The notes: generated from the letters alone by a model not told the origin. A stretch of 64,000 nt of DNA from Rs1 sp000416275 (GCA_965243635.1 OZ251574.1:1736001-1800000); one strand, 5' to 3'. Numbered from the stretch's first letter, positions 7,799 through 17,362 are shown. Translations and numbers: made by a program.

Positions 7799-9463
7799 TT
7801 AGACTTTGAACTTACTGACTAAGGCTGATATGTGGTTGGATAGCAAAGCGACATTTTGGGTATGCTTGACAGAGTGTTGCTCATCAATGGCTGTCTCCTC
7901 GCCTAATTTACTAATTTCACTAATGTCGTCACTCATCTGAGAAGTCATAGATGTTTGTAAATTAGAGGTCGTGTCAATTTCGGTATTAATTTTATCAATC
8001 GAATCTATAATTGTATTTAACTTAGAGAGTCGTTCGATGACGGTGGTGGCATGTTCGGCGGTCGCAATACTTCTGTCCTGGCTCTCATTCATCACTGCTA
8101 CCGCGTTTTGTGAGCGGCTTTCCAAGCGCTGTATCATGTTATGAATTTCTTCAGTACTCTTCCTAGTTCTTGCTGCAAGTGCTCTAACTTCATCTGCGAC
8201 GACGGCAAAGCCCCGGCCTTGATCTCCTGCTCTGGCTGCTTCTATGGCGGCGTTTAAGGCTAATAAATTAGTTTGTTCTGCTATATCTTGGATAACATTT
8301 AAAACCGTACCTATACTGGCTATTTCGTTTTCTAGTTCTGAAATAACCGCAGAGGCGGTGCTTATGTCATCGGCTAGTTGCTTAATTTGAGAATTATTTT
8401 CTTGTAAGCCATTAATTCCTTGCTCTGCTTCAGCGCTGGCTATCTCTACTACTTCTGAAGCCTTGGTACTATTGTCAGAAATATTGTTAGCAGAGGCCAT
8501 TAGTTCAGAAATTCCCTCGATGATATTCGCTCGATTGGCAGTCTGAGCGAGACTTCTTTGAATGTTTTTCTCTTTTAATAATTCCAGCTCAGACATCGTA
8601 GAATCTAATTTTGTTGTTGATTCTCTGATTTCCAGCACTAAGGATTGGATCATGTCAACGAACTTATTGAAAGCTGAGGCCACTCTGCCTGCTTCATCTC
8701 TGCTTTTTATATCAATACGTTGAGTTAGATCTCCGCCACCTTCGGCTATTAGCTCAAGTGATTCAGCGACAAATAATAGTGGTCTGGTTATTCTTGGAGT
8801 AATCAGAAACACAGCAATAATACAGGCTAAAACAGTCACTATTGCGGTGATCAAAAATTTAAAGGTAACAGTGCTAATATGTCGATCAGTTTTGCTTTGC
8901 ATATCTGCGACTTTTGCATCGATATCATCTAAATAAATGCCGATACCTATCATATAGTCCCAGCTATCTAGGGTGTTAGAATAAGAGAGCTTTAATGCTT
9001 CGCTTTTAGTCGCTGGATTTTCCCAATAGTACTCAACGAATCCGCCACCATCACTGGCAACCTTAACTAATTCTTTTATGATATATAAGCCACGAGTGTC
9101 TTTTAGGCCGCTTAGATCCTTTCCTTCAAGGGAAGGTTTTCCTGCATGCACCACAGTGACTGACTGTTGGTCGAAGACAAAAAAATAGCTGTTTTTACCG
9201 AAGGTAAGGTTTCTGATCGTATCGCGCATTTTAATCAGGTCTCCCTCAACATCAGGAGAGAGTCCTATGACGGACTTTTTGGCTATTTCAATAAATGATT
9301 TTAGCTCTTCTTTTTTTATTTCAATTAATTGTTTTTTAAACAAAGCGACTTCTTTCTGTCCTAAATTGACCAGACCATCTAATGAGATCATTGATAAAAT
9401 GGCGACAACTAGAATTAAGGGGAACAGCACAAGGGAAAAAATCTTGGTGCGAATTGACTTCAT
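7799..9463 (-). CDS. Methyl-accepting chemotaxis protein with a single Cache domain
   Basis: A 554-aa chemoreceptor. A transmembrane segment near residues 9-32 is followed by a periplasmic sCache_2-type sensor (about 35-190; landmarks KNSYFFVFDQQ, GGGFVEYYWENPAT and SWDYMIGIGIYLDDI). A second membrane helix (about 200-222), a HAMP linker and the signalling hairpin come next. The hairpin tip NLLALNAAIEAARAGDQGRG is the strongly conserved CheA/CheW contact region. No C-terminal CheR/CheB pentapeptide is seen. sCache_2 receptors often sense small organic acids; the ligand here is unknown. It is a monocistronic gene with no che genes nearby. Confidence 0.93.
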   Translation of the reverse strand: MKSIRTKIFSLVLFPLILVVAILSMISLDGLVNLGQKEVALFKKQLIEIKKEELKSFIEIAKKSVIGLSPDVEGDLIKMRDTIRNLTFGKNSYFFVFDQQSVTVVHAGKPSLEGKDLSGLKDTRGLYIIKELVKVASDGGGFVEYYWENPATKSEALKLSYSNTLDSWDYMIGIGIYLDDIDAKVADMQSKTDRHISTVTFKFLITAIVTVLACIIAVFLITPRITRPLLFVAESLELIAEGGGDLTQRIDIKSRDEAGRVASAFNKFVDMIQSLVLEIRESTTKLDSTMSELELLKEKNIQRSLAQTANRANIIEGISELMASANNISDNSTKASEVVEIASAEAEQGINGLQENNSQIKQLADDISTASAVISELENEIASIGTVLNVIQDIAEQTNLLALNAAIEAARAGDQGRGFAVVADEVRALAARTRKSTEEIHNMIQRLESRSQNAVAVMNESQDRSIATAEHATTVIERLSKLNTIIDSIDKINTEIDTTSNLQTSMTSQMSDDISEISKLGEETAIDEQHSVKHTQNVALLSNHISALVSKFKV

Positions 9464-9604
9464 TTAAAACTCCATGTTAATTACGGGGATAGCAAAATTT
9501 GAAATGCCAAGCCGATTGTTTTTAGCAACAAACTGATAAACTATTCGTTTCCAATACATTTATTTATACTTGAATCGGCGGCTCTCTCAGAGAGTAAGAA
9601 ATTT

Positions 9605-9720
9605 CTTTTACAGTGGAATTGAAAAATCTTAAGTGCAGCCGTAGATCCAAATAGTATTTGTTTAACCGTTGGAAAATCAAGAGCTTGTGCTCTATGGTGT
9701 AGTGTAGTTCCCGATTCAGG
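9605..9720 (+). repeat. MITE copy A (5'-truncated and diverged)
   Basis: This matches the right two thirds of the 160-bp MITE, from TTACAGTGGAATTGAAAAATC to the terminal CCGATTCAGG, with several substitutions. The left terminus is missing. It has the same orientation as the copies at 46.6-47.5 kb and is more diverged than they are, so it is an older insertion. Confidence 0.8.
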
Positions 9721-10150
9721 TTATACTCAGTAATCATTAAAAATTAGATGAATTACATACTACTATTTCCGTACCCCTTATTTATATATCGACGAATATG
9801 TACGTTGTATTAATATAAAATCAATTTCTGATTCAGCTTGTTTCTTTCGGCTATTTATTGCTATTTAATGAATAAATAGTGATAGTTGCCTAAAATTTAA
9901 ATACATCACCTTGGAGCATACGGGGAAATGTGCATTTCTTCAGTTATTATAGTTTGGTATCAATTTGAAGACTGTTGTATATAAAGTTTATGTGGTGTTA
10001 AGTTTTTGGCTTTGTAATATATACTGAATTATAGTCAATAATTCAGTATATGAGACCTTAAAAGTTTATAAATGTTTTATTTATTAGCCGCTACATCAAT
10101 ATAGATGAATCGTGAAAACTTGATTATCTTGATCTGATTGTAGTCTTATT

Positions 10151-10310
10151 CCTGAATCAGTGACTTCACTGCACCACATAGCGCAAGCTCTTGATTCTAC
10201 GGCGGTTAGAAAAATGCCCGCTGAACCTACGGGTGCAGCTAAGATTTTTCAATTCCACCGTAAAACCAATATCTTACACTCTATATTCACTTTGAAGTCA
10301 CGGATTCAGG
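10151..10310 (-). repeat. MITE copy B (complete, inverted)
   Basis: A complete 160-bp element running CCTGAATCAGTGACTTCA to the inverse terminus TGAAGTCACGGATTCAGG, in the opposite orientation to the other copies. The flanks read TTATT / TTATA, a near match to the 5-bp target duplication seen at other copies. A 93-codon frame across it is a by-product and is not a gene. Confidence 0.9.
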
Positions 10311-10374
10311 TTATAGCTAAGTCATTTATGTGTAGAAGTATTTTTTGCTTTAGGCAAGTGTGGCGCAGGCGCAG

Positions 10375-10562
10375 GGCTAATCAGGTAGTGTTTTGTTTTT
10401 CCTCTGTGCAGTGCAGCGTGTACTGTAGCCCTCTGTGGTGAAAAAATCTTTAAAAGATTGCTCCCAGCACAGAGGACACAGAACAGAGAGTCCACATACT
10501 CCGCTCAACTTGGTAGCTATATAATTAAATTATTAATACCAACAAGTTAAGTGAAATTTAAT
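10375..10562. repeat. Dispersed chromosomal repeat, second locus
   Basis: Contains TCAGGTAGTGTTTTGTTTTT, CCTCTGTGCAG, CTCTGTGGTGAAAAAATC and then CATACTCCGCTCAACTTGG, the same modules as at 2546-2800 but in the opposite relative order. It carries no open frame and no tRNA-like structure. Confidence 0.7.
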
Positions 10563-10639
10563 ATGTTTCCAGGGTTTTTAAATAAATGTGACAAAGACCC
10601 AGCGCCAATCAGCTTTGCTTAGGTTGATTTGCTTAGCAG

Positions 10640-11506
10640 CTAGCTATGGGTAAACTTAGCGGCAGTGTAGATGGCAAACGCTTTTTCCCAAACAGGGCCG
10701 ATCTTGCCGTCACCTACATTGACACCGTCTATTTGCACTATAGGTGCAATTTCTTTCGATGAGCTGCTAATCCATACTTCATCAGCGTTATGTACTTCAT
10801 CCATGGTGACCGTGCGCTCTTCAATTTTAATCGAGCCATCGGCGATGATGCTGTCGATGATGATCCTACGGGTGATGCCAGGCAGTATCTGGTTATCTAA
10901 AACGGGGGTGATAATGACGCCGTCTTTGACAATGTAGGCATTCACCGAGCTGCCCTCAGTCAGTTCATTGTCAGTGTTGTAAAGTAGGCATTCGCTGTTG
11001 CCTGATGCATGACCTTGCTGGTAGTGCATGACATTACCTAATAGTGCGGTAGATTTAATGTGACAGCGCTTCCAGCGTAAATCTTGAGTTGTAGTGACAG
11101 TGTAAGTTGCGGCATTACTGCGATCTACAGGCTCAGGTTCCTTGATTTCAAAGGTGAAGCAAAAAATGGTGGGGGATACATCAACCGGGTAAGCGTGGTT
11201 TCTAATCGTGTCAGTGCCGCGTGAGACATGCACATACACCCCTAAATTATGTTTGCTGCCCTGGTTTTTGGCAATCAAATCATCGAGCAGAATTGTCCAC
11301 TCTTGGAGGCTTTTATCGCACTTGATTTCAATAGCCGCAAGGCCGTCAATCATCCGTTGAATGTGTGGTATCAACCCGACAGACTGACCGCAGTAATAGG
11401 GAATCACTTCGTAAATCCCATCGCCAAATAAAAAGCCGCGATCAAGTGGGGATATTCTTGCTTCAGCTAATGGTAAGTACTCGCCGTTAAGGTATGCTGT
11501 GCTCAT
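10640..11506 (-). CDS. dat: D-amino-acid aminotransferase (class IV, PLP-dependent)
   Basis: A 288-aa fold-type IV transaminase that moves amino groups between D-amino acids and 2-oxoacids, typically forming D-glutamate or D-alanine. The start AYLNGEYLPLAEARISPLDRGFLFGDGIYEV is characteristic. The PLP lysine lies in CHIKSTALLGNV (about residue 144) and the cofactor-phosphate region in LTEGSSVNAYIV...LPGITRR. It is divergent from a LysR regulator. The neighbouring operon handles D-glutamate and 5-oxoproline, which fits a role in feeding D-glutamate into that pathway. A 4-amino-4-deoxychorismate lyase role is less likely given the context. Confidence 0.85.
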   Translation of the reverse strand: MSTAYLNGEYLPLAEARISPLDRGFLFGDGIYEVIPYYCGQSVGLIPHIQRMIDGLAAIEIKCDKSLQEWTILLDDLIAKNQGSKHNLGVYVHVSRGTDTIRNHAYPVDVSPTIFCFTFEIKEPEPVDRSNAATYTVTTTQDLRWKRCHIKSTALLGNVMHYQQGHASGNSECLLYNTDNELTEGSSVNAYIVKDGVIITPVLDNQILPGITRRIIIDSIIADGSIKIEERTVTMDEVHNADEVWISSSSKEIAPIVQIDGVNVGDGKIGPVWEKAFAIYTAAKFTHS

Positions 11507-11848
11507 TGTTTGCCTCTCGTAATTTTTTCGTCGTAGGACAAACAGTAACGCTATTTACTACGACTGAAATAGTGGGTCGCACATCTTCAATTAAAAGTGT
11601 TATATTTGCAATAGTTTTGATAATAAAATAAAAAACACCTGAGTCTGTCGATTTAATAATATTTTTTGTTGATAATATCGCTATTAACCAGTTATTCAGC
11701 TGTCGAATAGCTTGCATTACTGACTGGTTTATAACGCCGTATTACCGAGCGCAATTATCACACCTTCTGGGTAAATAATGCAGCTGTCTCAGATTAGATA
11801 TTACAGGGTTTTTTTCTATATAGTAAGGTTGGGATAGTCGGTGAAATT
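11507..11848. other. Divergent promoter region, dat / LysR
   Basis: A 342-bp AT-rich gap between the divergent dat and LysR genes, presumably holding both promoters and the LysR binding site. A small reverse-strand open frame in it (76 codons, overlapping the dat start) has no recognisable domain and is probably chance. No definite operator could be assigned. Confidence 0.4.
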
Positions 11849-12733
11849 ATGCGTATAAGAAACTTATCTTCCTTTGTCAAAGTGGCTAGATTGGGTAGCT
11901 TTCGAGCTGCCTCAGCGCAGCTGCATGTTAGTCAGCCGGCTATCTCTGCGAGAATAAACACCTTAGAAGACGAGCTTGGTGTCAGTTTATTTCGGCGTGG
12001 AAAAAGTGGCACTCAACTGACAGAAAAAGGCAGTAAGTTACTGGTTTATGCTGAGAAATTGATCGCTGTTTGTCATGAGATGAAAGCCGAAGCTGGGCAA
12101 GTACAGCAACAGAAAGGGAGCCTGAGAATTGGTATTGCCGATACGTTAGCGCACCTCTGGCTACCGCCTTTACTGCAACAATGGCAGCAACAGCACCCGC
12201 AAATATCTTTTGAGTTGACCAGTGACGTCACGCCTATTTTAACTAAACAATTACAAAATCATCAAATAGATTTAGCGCTCATGGTCGCGGAGCAGGGCAC
12301 TAATAATGCGCTGGTGACACAGGCGTTATGTAGCTATCCACAAGTGTGGGTGATTGAAGCGGGTGGCAATAACTTAGATGGTCCCTGGGGGATTTCAGAT
12401 ATGGCTTGCAAGCCAATCCTGAGCTTTCCAAGAGATACCGCGCCTTGGCATTACCTGCAGCAACTATTTAAAAACCAAGCGGTTATTCACACGGCAAGCT
12501 CTGTTGCGAGTTTGATTAATTTGGCGGTGCGAGGATTGGGGATCGCGCTCTTGCCTCTGCCGCTGGTTATCGATCATCTAAACAATGGTAGTCTGGAGCG
12601 GATAGAGAGTGAAATTGAACCTTTGTCGCTGGAGTTTTGTAGCAGTTGGAGGGTGGACGAAGAAAGCGCTCTGCCTAATTTATTGGCAGACTCGGCAAAA
12701 CAAGTGATTGCTAAGGAGCCTCTGAACCAGTGA
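11849..12733 (+). CDS. LysR-family transcriptional regulator
   Basis: A 294-aa LTTR. The N-terminal winged helix (residues 1-60; FVKVARLGSFRAASAQLHVSQPAISARI) is textbook, followed by a linker helix and a two-lobed periplasmic-binding-like effector domain. It lies between dat (divergent) and the D-glutamate cyclase/5-oxoprolinase operon (convergent), so control of one or both is inferred. The effector is unknown; D-glutamate or 5-oxoproline would be reasonable candidates. Confidence 0.9.
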   Translation: MRIRNLSSFVKVARLGSFRAASAQLHVSQPAISARINTLEDELGVSLFRRGKSGTQLTEKGSKLLVYAEKLIAVCHEMKAEAGQVQQQKGSLRIGIADTLAHLWLPPLLQQWQQQHPQISFELTSDVTPILTKQLQNHQIDLALMVAEQGTNNALVTQALCSYPQVWVIEAGGNNLDGPWGISDMACKPILSFPRDTAPWHYLQQLFKNQAVIHTASSVASLINLAVRGLGIALLPLPLVIDHLNNGSLERIESEIEPLSLEFCSSWRVDEESALPNLLADSAKQVIAKEPLNQ

Positions 12734-12795
12734 CACACGTCCCGCAGGGGAAATGCGCTACTTGTTCAGAGTCTCGCTAAGTGAGCAGCAATGTA

Positions 12796-13659
12796 TTACA
12801 CGGCGCCGATTAGTTGCCGTAACTCTAATATAACCGACTCGCCCTCGCTAAAGTCTAGGCCATCTTCGGTGAGTTGATTCATCCGAGTGACTCCATCAAC
12901 ACTGCCCAAGTCGGAAAGATATTTAAGAATTTCTTCCAAGTTAACCGCCGCTAATAGATCAATATTATTCCAGACGCTTAAAATGGTCATAATGCCATAA
13001 GCTCCCCAATTGGAGACATCTGAAATTAGCAACTCATCGACTTTAGTGGTGGAGCTGATTATGTCTAATTCTTTTAGCGCGGCGCTGATATTTCCCATGC
13101 CGATCTCATTGCCGCCATCGCCAATACCGATCGTCGGGCACTTCGCATTATTGATAAAAGTATCGAAACAAGCGGTGCGCTCACTGATGCTTTCGCCACG
13201 CATATTATAGTAGCCGCCATCTGCGGCTTGTCCTGGACGCTCAATAGACAATACCGCATCTGGTTGGTAGTGATAGAGTGCTTGGAAAGCTTCTAAAGTA
13301 CGCTCTTGGTGTTCGCCGACTCTTATTTCGTGTACTCGAAAATCCTTGATTAGTGCCTGGGATACCGGTGGTCCGCAGACAATGATGGGCGTAGCGCCTA
13401 AGGTTTCTAAGGCTTTGTACAGTGCGATTGCGCCCACCGGACCGTCGGTTTCAAAAGTGTCGACCACTGGAAATCCGGTGCCAATTAATACGTGTCCTTT
13501 GCATTTGTTTAAAATGCGGGCCGCTCTTAAATAGTAACCTGTCTGCAAGGCGCCTTGCACGGTTTTCATGCCCCGTAAATTGCGCTTTACCAGCAGGTCT
13601 TCGATTTTTTTACTCAGGGCTGGCTCGTCTATTACTGGGTCAATTTTTTGGTCATTCAT
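12796..13659 (-). CDS. D-glutamate cyclase C-terminal-domain protein (DUF4392)
   Basis: A 287-aa protein matching the C-terminal (DUF4392) half of eukaryotic D-glutamate cyclase, which turns D-glutamate into 5-oxo-D-proline. Visible landmarks are LIGTGFPVVDTFETDGPVGA (about residues 58-77), VLSIERPGQAADGGYYNMRG and the Gly-rich GIGDGGNEIGMGN (about 178-190). It is the last gene of the reverse-strand operon, 19 bases after pxpC. The other half of the eukaryotic enzyme (DUF1445) is the first gene of the same operon. Function is inferred from family and context. Confidence 0.82.
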   Translation of the reverse strand: MNDQKIDPVIDEPALSKKIEDLLVKRNLRGMKTVQGALQTGYYLRAARILNKCKGHVLIGTGFPVVDTFETDGPVGAIALYKALETLGATPIIVCGPPVSQALIKDFRVHEIRVGEHQERTLEAFQALYHYQPDAVLSIERPGQAADGGYYNMRGESISERTACFDTFINNAKCPTIGIGDGGNEIGMGNISAALKELDIISSTTKVDELLISDVSNWGAYGIMTILSVWNNIDLLAAVNLEEILKYLSDLGSVDGVTRMNQLTEDGLDFSEGESVILELRQLIGAV

Positions 13660-13678
13660 AATGTCTCCGCGCTGATTC

Positions 13679-14617
13679 TCAGCTAATGTTAATTAGCTCA
13701 ATACTGGTAGTGCGCTGTTTGGCTAAGTGATTAATGTTGTGGGCGTCTTCTAAGCTTATCTGCGTAAAGTTGACCCAGCTGTCGGGCATCAATTGAGAGA
13801 GCTTAGCGGTATCCAAGGCGATAACAGAGCCTATTTTTGGATAGCCGCCAATAGTTTGCCGGTCATTCATTAAAACGATCGGCTGTCCATCGGCGGGAAT
13901 TTGAATGGCTCCGTGACAAATACCTTCCGATAATATCCCGGTCAGCGAAGAGCTGATTTTTTGCCCCTGCAACCTAAAGCCCATTCGATCAACCTTGTCG
14001 CTAAGTTGATATTGGCTACTAAAAAATAGCCGCTGTTGCACGGGTGTGAAGGAGTCTTGCTGGTAGCCGAGCACCACTCTTAAAGTGATGCTGTTTGCAT
14101 AAATAGGTATCTCAGCGCTAGGTAAAGCCAGTAATTTGCAGTCTGCGGTGGGGGGGCATGGCAAAATATCGCCCCGCTGCAGCTTTTGGCCGTTAAGTCC
14201 CCCAATACCCTCCCGTATCACGGTGGCGGTACTGCTAAAAGAGAGCGGGATATCAAAGCCTTGACTGACGGCCAGATAAGTACGTGCGCCGGAGGTGGCA
14301 TAGCCAAAAGAAATTTTGTCACCTTGTACAATTTTAAGGGTGCGCCACAGTGCTACTTGAATGCCGTTAATGGTCACCGGCATGGTTGCGCCGGTGATCG
14401 CGATATAGGTATCTGTTTTGGCGAGTAACACTAGGCCACCAATGCTGATTTCTATGGCACTGGCAGTGGCTGCATTACCGCATAACTGGTTGGCCCACTG
14501 GAATGCCATCGCATCCAACGGGCCGCCATTGGTCAGACCGATGCGGTGTTGACCGAAGCGTCCAGCATCTTGGATTAAGCTCAGTAAGCCAGGTTGTAAA
14601 ACTTCAAGACTGCTCAT
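13679..14617 (-). CDS. pxpC: 5-oxoprolinase subunit PxpC (biotin-dependent carboxyltransferase family)
   Basis: A 312-aa subunit of the ATP-dependent 5-oxoprolinase PxpABC, which opens 5-oxoproline to glutamate. The start LEVLQPGLLSLIQDAGRFGQHRIGLTNGGPLDAMA fits the AHS2/KipA family, and later PIVLMNDRQTIGGYPKIGSV is the conserved C-terminal signature. Its start overlaps the pxpB stop by four bases, showing translational coupling. Together with PxpB it equals the two halves of the urea-amidolyase-like carboxyltransferase domain. Confidence 0.93.
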   Translation of the reverse strand: MSSLEVLQPGLLSLIQDAGRFGQHRIGLTNGGPLDAMAFQWANQLCGNAATASAIEISIGGLVLLAKTDTYIAITGATMPVTINGIQVALWRTLKIVQGDKISFGYATSGARTYLAVSQGFDIPLSFSSTATVIREGIGGLNGQKLQRGDILPCPPTADCKLLALPSAEIPIYANSITLRVVLGYQQDSFTPVQQRLFFSSQYQLSDKVDRMGFRLQGQKISSSLTGILSEGICHGAIQIPADGQPIVLMNDRQTIGGYPKIGSVIALDTAKLSQLMPDSWVNFTQISLEDAHNINHLAKQRTTSIELINIS

Positions 14618-15291
14618 AACTCACCTCCAAGGGACAAAAATTCAGCCTTGGTAATAGCGCTAAATTTAATTTTATCACCCACTTGAACGGGCATGCTCGG
14701 TTGATGGTCAGGGTTGAACATGCGTATCGGGCACAAGCCGATTAAATTCCAGCCACCGGGGGAGACAGCAGGGTAGACAGCGGTTTGTCGATCGGCGATC
14801 GCCACTGCGCCTCTCGGTACTTTTAATCTCGGGGTGGTGAGGCGCGGCGCGGCGATTCGCGGGTCGACCTCGCCCAAATATGCAAAGCCCGGGGCGAAGC
14901 CTATCGCGTAAACGCGGTATTGGGTTGCCGTGTGAATTTGGATCACTTCCTCGACAGATAAGTTGGCATTCTTCGCCAGCTGGGCTAAGTCAGGCCCTGA
15001 TTCAGTGCTGTAATACGCCGGTAACTCCAGCACTTTTCCCTGCTGCAGATCAGTACTTTGCAAATTATTGAGTGTCTCTTGGATGCACTTTTTTACATGG
15101 TAGTGATCAGTGCTGAACTGATTGTAGATAATCAGCAAAGAGGCGTAGGAGGGCACTAAGTCAATTAAGTGTTCAGCCAATAATATTTCTAATTGCAACA
15201 TACTCTGCTGCACTTGCGCTGAAACTTCAGGGCTCGTTTTATCAGAAAAATAAATGATCAGAGAGTTTTCACCCGCTATTTCAACGTGCAT
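14614..15291 (-). CDS. pxpB: 5-oxoprolinase subunit PxpB (KipI/AHS1 family)
   Basis: A 225-aa PxpB/KipI-type subunit. Diagnostic stretches are AIGFAPGFAYLGEVDPRIAAPRL (about residues 128-150), VPRGAVAIADRQTAVYP and SPGGWNLIG near the C-terminus. It works with PxpA and PxpC in ATP-driven hydrolysis of 5-oxoproline. It lies 24 bases after pxpA and overlaps pxpC by four bases. Confidence 0.94.
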   Translation of the reverse strand: MHVEIAGENSLIIYFSDKTSPEVSAQVQQSMLQLEILLAEHLIDLVPSYASLLIIYNQFSTDHYHVKKCIQETLNNLQSTDLQQGKVLELPAYYSTESGPDLAQLAKNANLSVEEVIQIHTATQYRVYAIGFAPGFAYLGEVDPRIAAPRLTTPRLKVPRGAVAIADRQTAVYPAVSPGGWNLIGLCPIRMFNPDHQPSMPVQVGDKIKFSAITKAEFLSLGGEL

Positions 15292-15315
15292 TAATATAGT
15301 CCTTGCATAGATTCT

Positions 15316-16074
15316 TTAATCTGACTGGCTGAGTATAAGTTGGCGAATTTCGGCAATCGCATTCACCCCTTCCATATTGTCACCGTGTACACATAACGTA
15401 TTGGCATGTAATTGAATTTCTTTGCCCGATGCAGAAATAACCGTGCCTTTGGCGCAGAGCTGTTGGACCTGAGCGAGCATCTTAGCTCGGTTGTGTACCG
15501 CGCCTTCTTTACTGCGTGCCATCAATCGTCCATCGTCTTCATAACAGCGATCGGCGAAAGCTTCGAACCAAACTTGCAAGCCAAGTTTTTCAGCTTCTGC
15601 TCGATGTTGATCAGCGTCGGGGGTGCCCTGCAGCATAAGTACCACCGGGCGGTGATAACTAGCCACGGCCTGCATAATACTGTGTCTGACGCTATCTATA
15701 GCCATCATGTCGTTATACAGAGCTCCATGGGGTTTGACATATTGCATAGTCAAACCTTGAATTGCTGCCATGCCATCTAATGCCGCCATTTGATACTGCA
15801 CCATCGCTTGGATTTCAGCAGCGCTGGCATTCAGCGAGCGCCGGCCAAAGCCGACCAAATCCGGGTAGCCCGGGTGGGCGCCGACACAGACATGGTACTC
15901 TTTAGCAAGCGCCAGTGTTTTGCACATCACCAGCGGGTCACCGGCGTGAAAGCCGCAGGCGATATTAGCCTGATCTACATAGGGCATGACAGCTTCATCC
16001 ATGCCTATCTTCCAAGAACCGAAGCTCTCACCTAAGTCGCAATTTAATTTTAAGTGGCTGACTTTAGTCATCAA
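15316..16074 (-). CDS. pxpA: 5-oxoprolinase subunit PxpA (LamB/YcsF family)
   Basis: A 252-aa LamB/YcsF protein. Conserved features are LNCDLGESFGSWK at the start, ANIACGFHAGDP, VGAHPGYPDLVGFGRR (about residues 81-96), YVKPHGALYN and the late CVHGDN. The conserved Asp and His residues are those thought to act in 5-oxoproline ring opening. It is the second gene of the operon, 12 bases after the DUF1445 gene. Confidence 0.95.
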   Translation of the reverse strand: MMTKVSHLKLNCDLGESFGSWKIGMDEAVMPYVDQANIACGFHAGDPLVMCKTLALAKEYHVCVGAHPGYPDLVGFGRRSLNASAAEIQAMVQYQMAALDGMAAIQGLTMQYVKPHGALYNDMMAIDSVRHSIMQAVASYHRPVVLMLQGTPDADQHRAEAEKLGLQVWFEAFADRCYEDDGRLMARSKEGAVHNRAKMLAQVQQLCAKGTVISASGKEIQLHANTLCVHGDNMEGVNAIAEIRQLILSQSD

Positions 16075-16086
16075 TAATTCTCCGGT

Positions 16087-16875
16087 TTACATAATTGCCA
16101 ATGAGCTGTTGCGAATATCGGTCACTAACATGAATCCTGGGCTGTGGGTGATACAAAAGGGTGGCTTGGCATTTTCAATCGCCACTTGAGGCGTGACGCC
16201 ACACGCCCAAAAAACCGGTACTTCGCCGGGTTTGATAGTGACCGCATCACCATAATCGGGGGTGTTGATGTCTTGAATGCCGATCGCTTCAGGTTGACCA
16301 AAATGCAGAGGGGCACCGTGTACCGAGGGGAATCGAGTGCATATTTGCACTGCTCTAATGGCATCTTTGGGAGTCATAGGACGCATGCTAACCACCGTCG
16401 TCCCAGAGAATCTGCCCGCCGGTTTACAGGCGATATTAGTGCGGTACATCGGCACATTGACTTTTTCAGTAATATTGCGCACTTCTAAGCCATCGGCGAT
16501 CAGTGACTCTTCAAAAGAAAACGAGCAACCCAATAAAAACGTGACTAAATCATCGCGCCATACTGCTTTAACGTCATCTACTTCCCGGCTGAGGATGCCG
16601 TCTTCATAGATCCGGTAGCGGGGAATATCGGTGCGAATATCCACATCTTGGCCAAGATCGGGCAATAAAAATTCACCGGGATTGGCCGAGATGCCAATGA
16701 TAGGACAAGGCTTGGGATTTAACTGGCAAAATTTCAAAAAATCATTGGCCCACTCACTGGGCATAATCGCCAGATTACCTTGTACAAAGCCTTGCGAAAA
16801 ACCAGAGGTATGACTTTTAAACTCACCCCGACGAATTAATTGGCGAAGGTCGTAGGGTGATATGCTGGTGTCCAT
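16087..16875 (-). CDS. D-glutamate cyclase family protein / putative hydro-lyase (DUF1445)
   Basis: A 262-aa member of the DUF1445 family. Landmarks are the opening LRQLIRRGEFKSHTSGFSQG, VTFLLGCSFSFEESL (about residues 110-124), YRTNIACKPAGRFSG (about 144-158) and VFWACGVTPQVAIENAKPPFCITHSPG at the end. Bacterial members are often annotated only as hydro-lyases. The family also forms the N-terminal half of eukaryotic D-glutamate cyclase, and here it heads the pxp operon whose last gene encodes the other half. Production of 5-oxo-D-proline from D-glutamate is therefore the best guess. Confidence 0.82.
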   Translation of the reverse strand: MDTSISPYDLRQLIRRGEFKSHTSGFSQGFVQGNLAIMPSEWANDFLKFCQLNPKPCPIIGISANPGEFLLPDLGQDVDIRTDIPRYRIYEDGILSREVDDVKAVWRDDLVTFLLGCSFSFEESLIADGLEVRNITEKVNVPMYRTNIACKPAGRFSGTTVVSMRPMTPKDAIRAVQICTRFPSVHGAPLHFGQPEAIGIQDINTPDYGDAVTIKPGEVPVFWACGVTPQVAIENAKPPFCITHSPGFMLVTDIRNSSLAIM

Positions 16876-17362
16876 TGTGCAGTTCCTTTTTGCTGAATCT
16901 GGGAGGAAGTAATCAATAATAATTAGGACCTAACCGAACAGGCCTAGTCGCAGCAAATTAGCCTGTTCTCGGTCGAGCTCCATGGAGCCTGTCGAGGGTA
17001 ATACTATCGAGTTAAGGCTGTTGAGAATTACCCCCAATTGTGACTAAAATACAGCATAAGTCTAATTAAAAATAATTTCTACATCTGATAACTATAACTT
17101 ATCAGTGTTAATTGACAAAAATATCCAGCGCTTAATTAACTTCCCGTATCGCTTAGCAAAGCGATAATTATCAGCTTATAGGCCCGTACTTAAAAATCTT
17201 AACAATGCGCTTGATTATTGCTTGCCGTTTGCTTTAAATCTGGTAGCATACGCAACTCTTGAAATCGTCGATTTAATCGATATGCAGTTTAATATCATTG
17301 GATCTGTAAAGTGATTTCAAATAGTCAGAGGCTTAGAACTGACTTAAAACAAAATCTATTTT
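16876..17362. other. Intergenic region upstream of the pxp operon and tRNA-Ser
   Basis: This 487-bp gap should contain the promoter of the reverse-strand operon and the tRNA promoter. An inverted repeat GAACAGGC (16936-16943) / GCCTGTTC (16961-16968) lies 61 bases upstream of the DUF1445 start and could be a regulator site or attenuator-like hairpin. No gene is seen. Confidence 0.4.

Larger units (their letters stand above)
9464..10639. other. 1.2-kb gene-free stretch upstream of the chemoreceptor
   Basis: No coding sequence is supported here. Besides the presumed promoter of the chemoreceptor gene, it holds a partial and a complete copy of the 160-bp MITE (9605-9720 and 10151-10310). It also holds the second locus of the CTCTGTGG / CATACTCCGC repeat pair (10375-10562). 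Inside, ATATACTGAATTATAG...CAATAATTCAGTATAT (about 10018-10051) forms a good AT-rich inverted repeat that may act as a bidirectional terminator. Confidence 0.6.

Noticed and set aside
10160..10441. 93-codon forward frame
   Set aside because: It lies across MITE copy B and the neighbouring repeat; the sequence is explained by those elements.
11487..11717. 76-codon reverse frame overlapping the dat start
   Set aside because: No domain, no ribosome-binding site, and it occupies the divergent promoter region.
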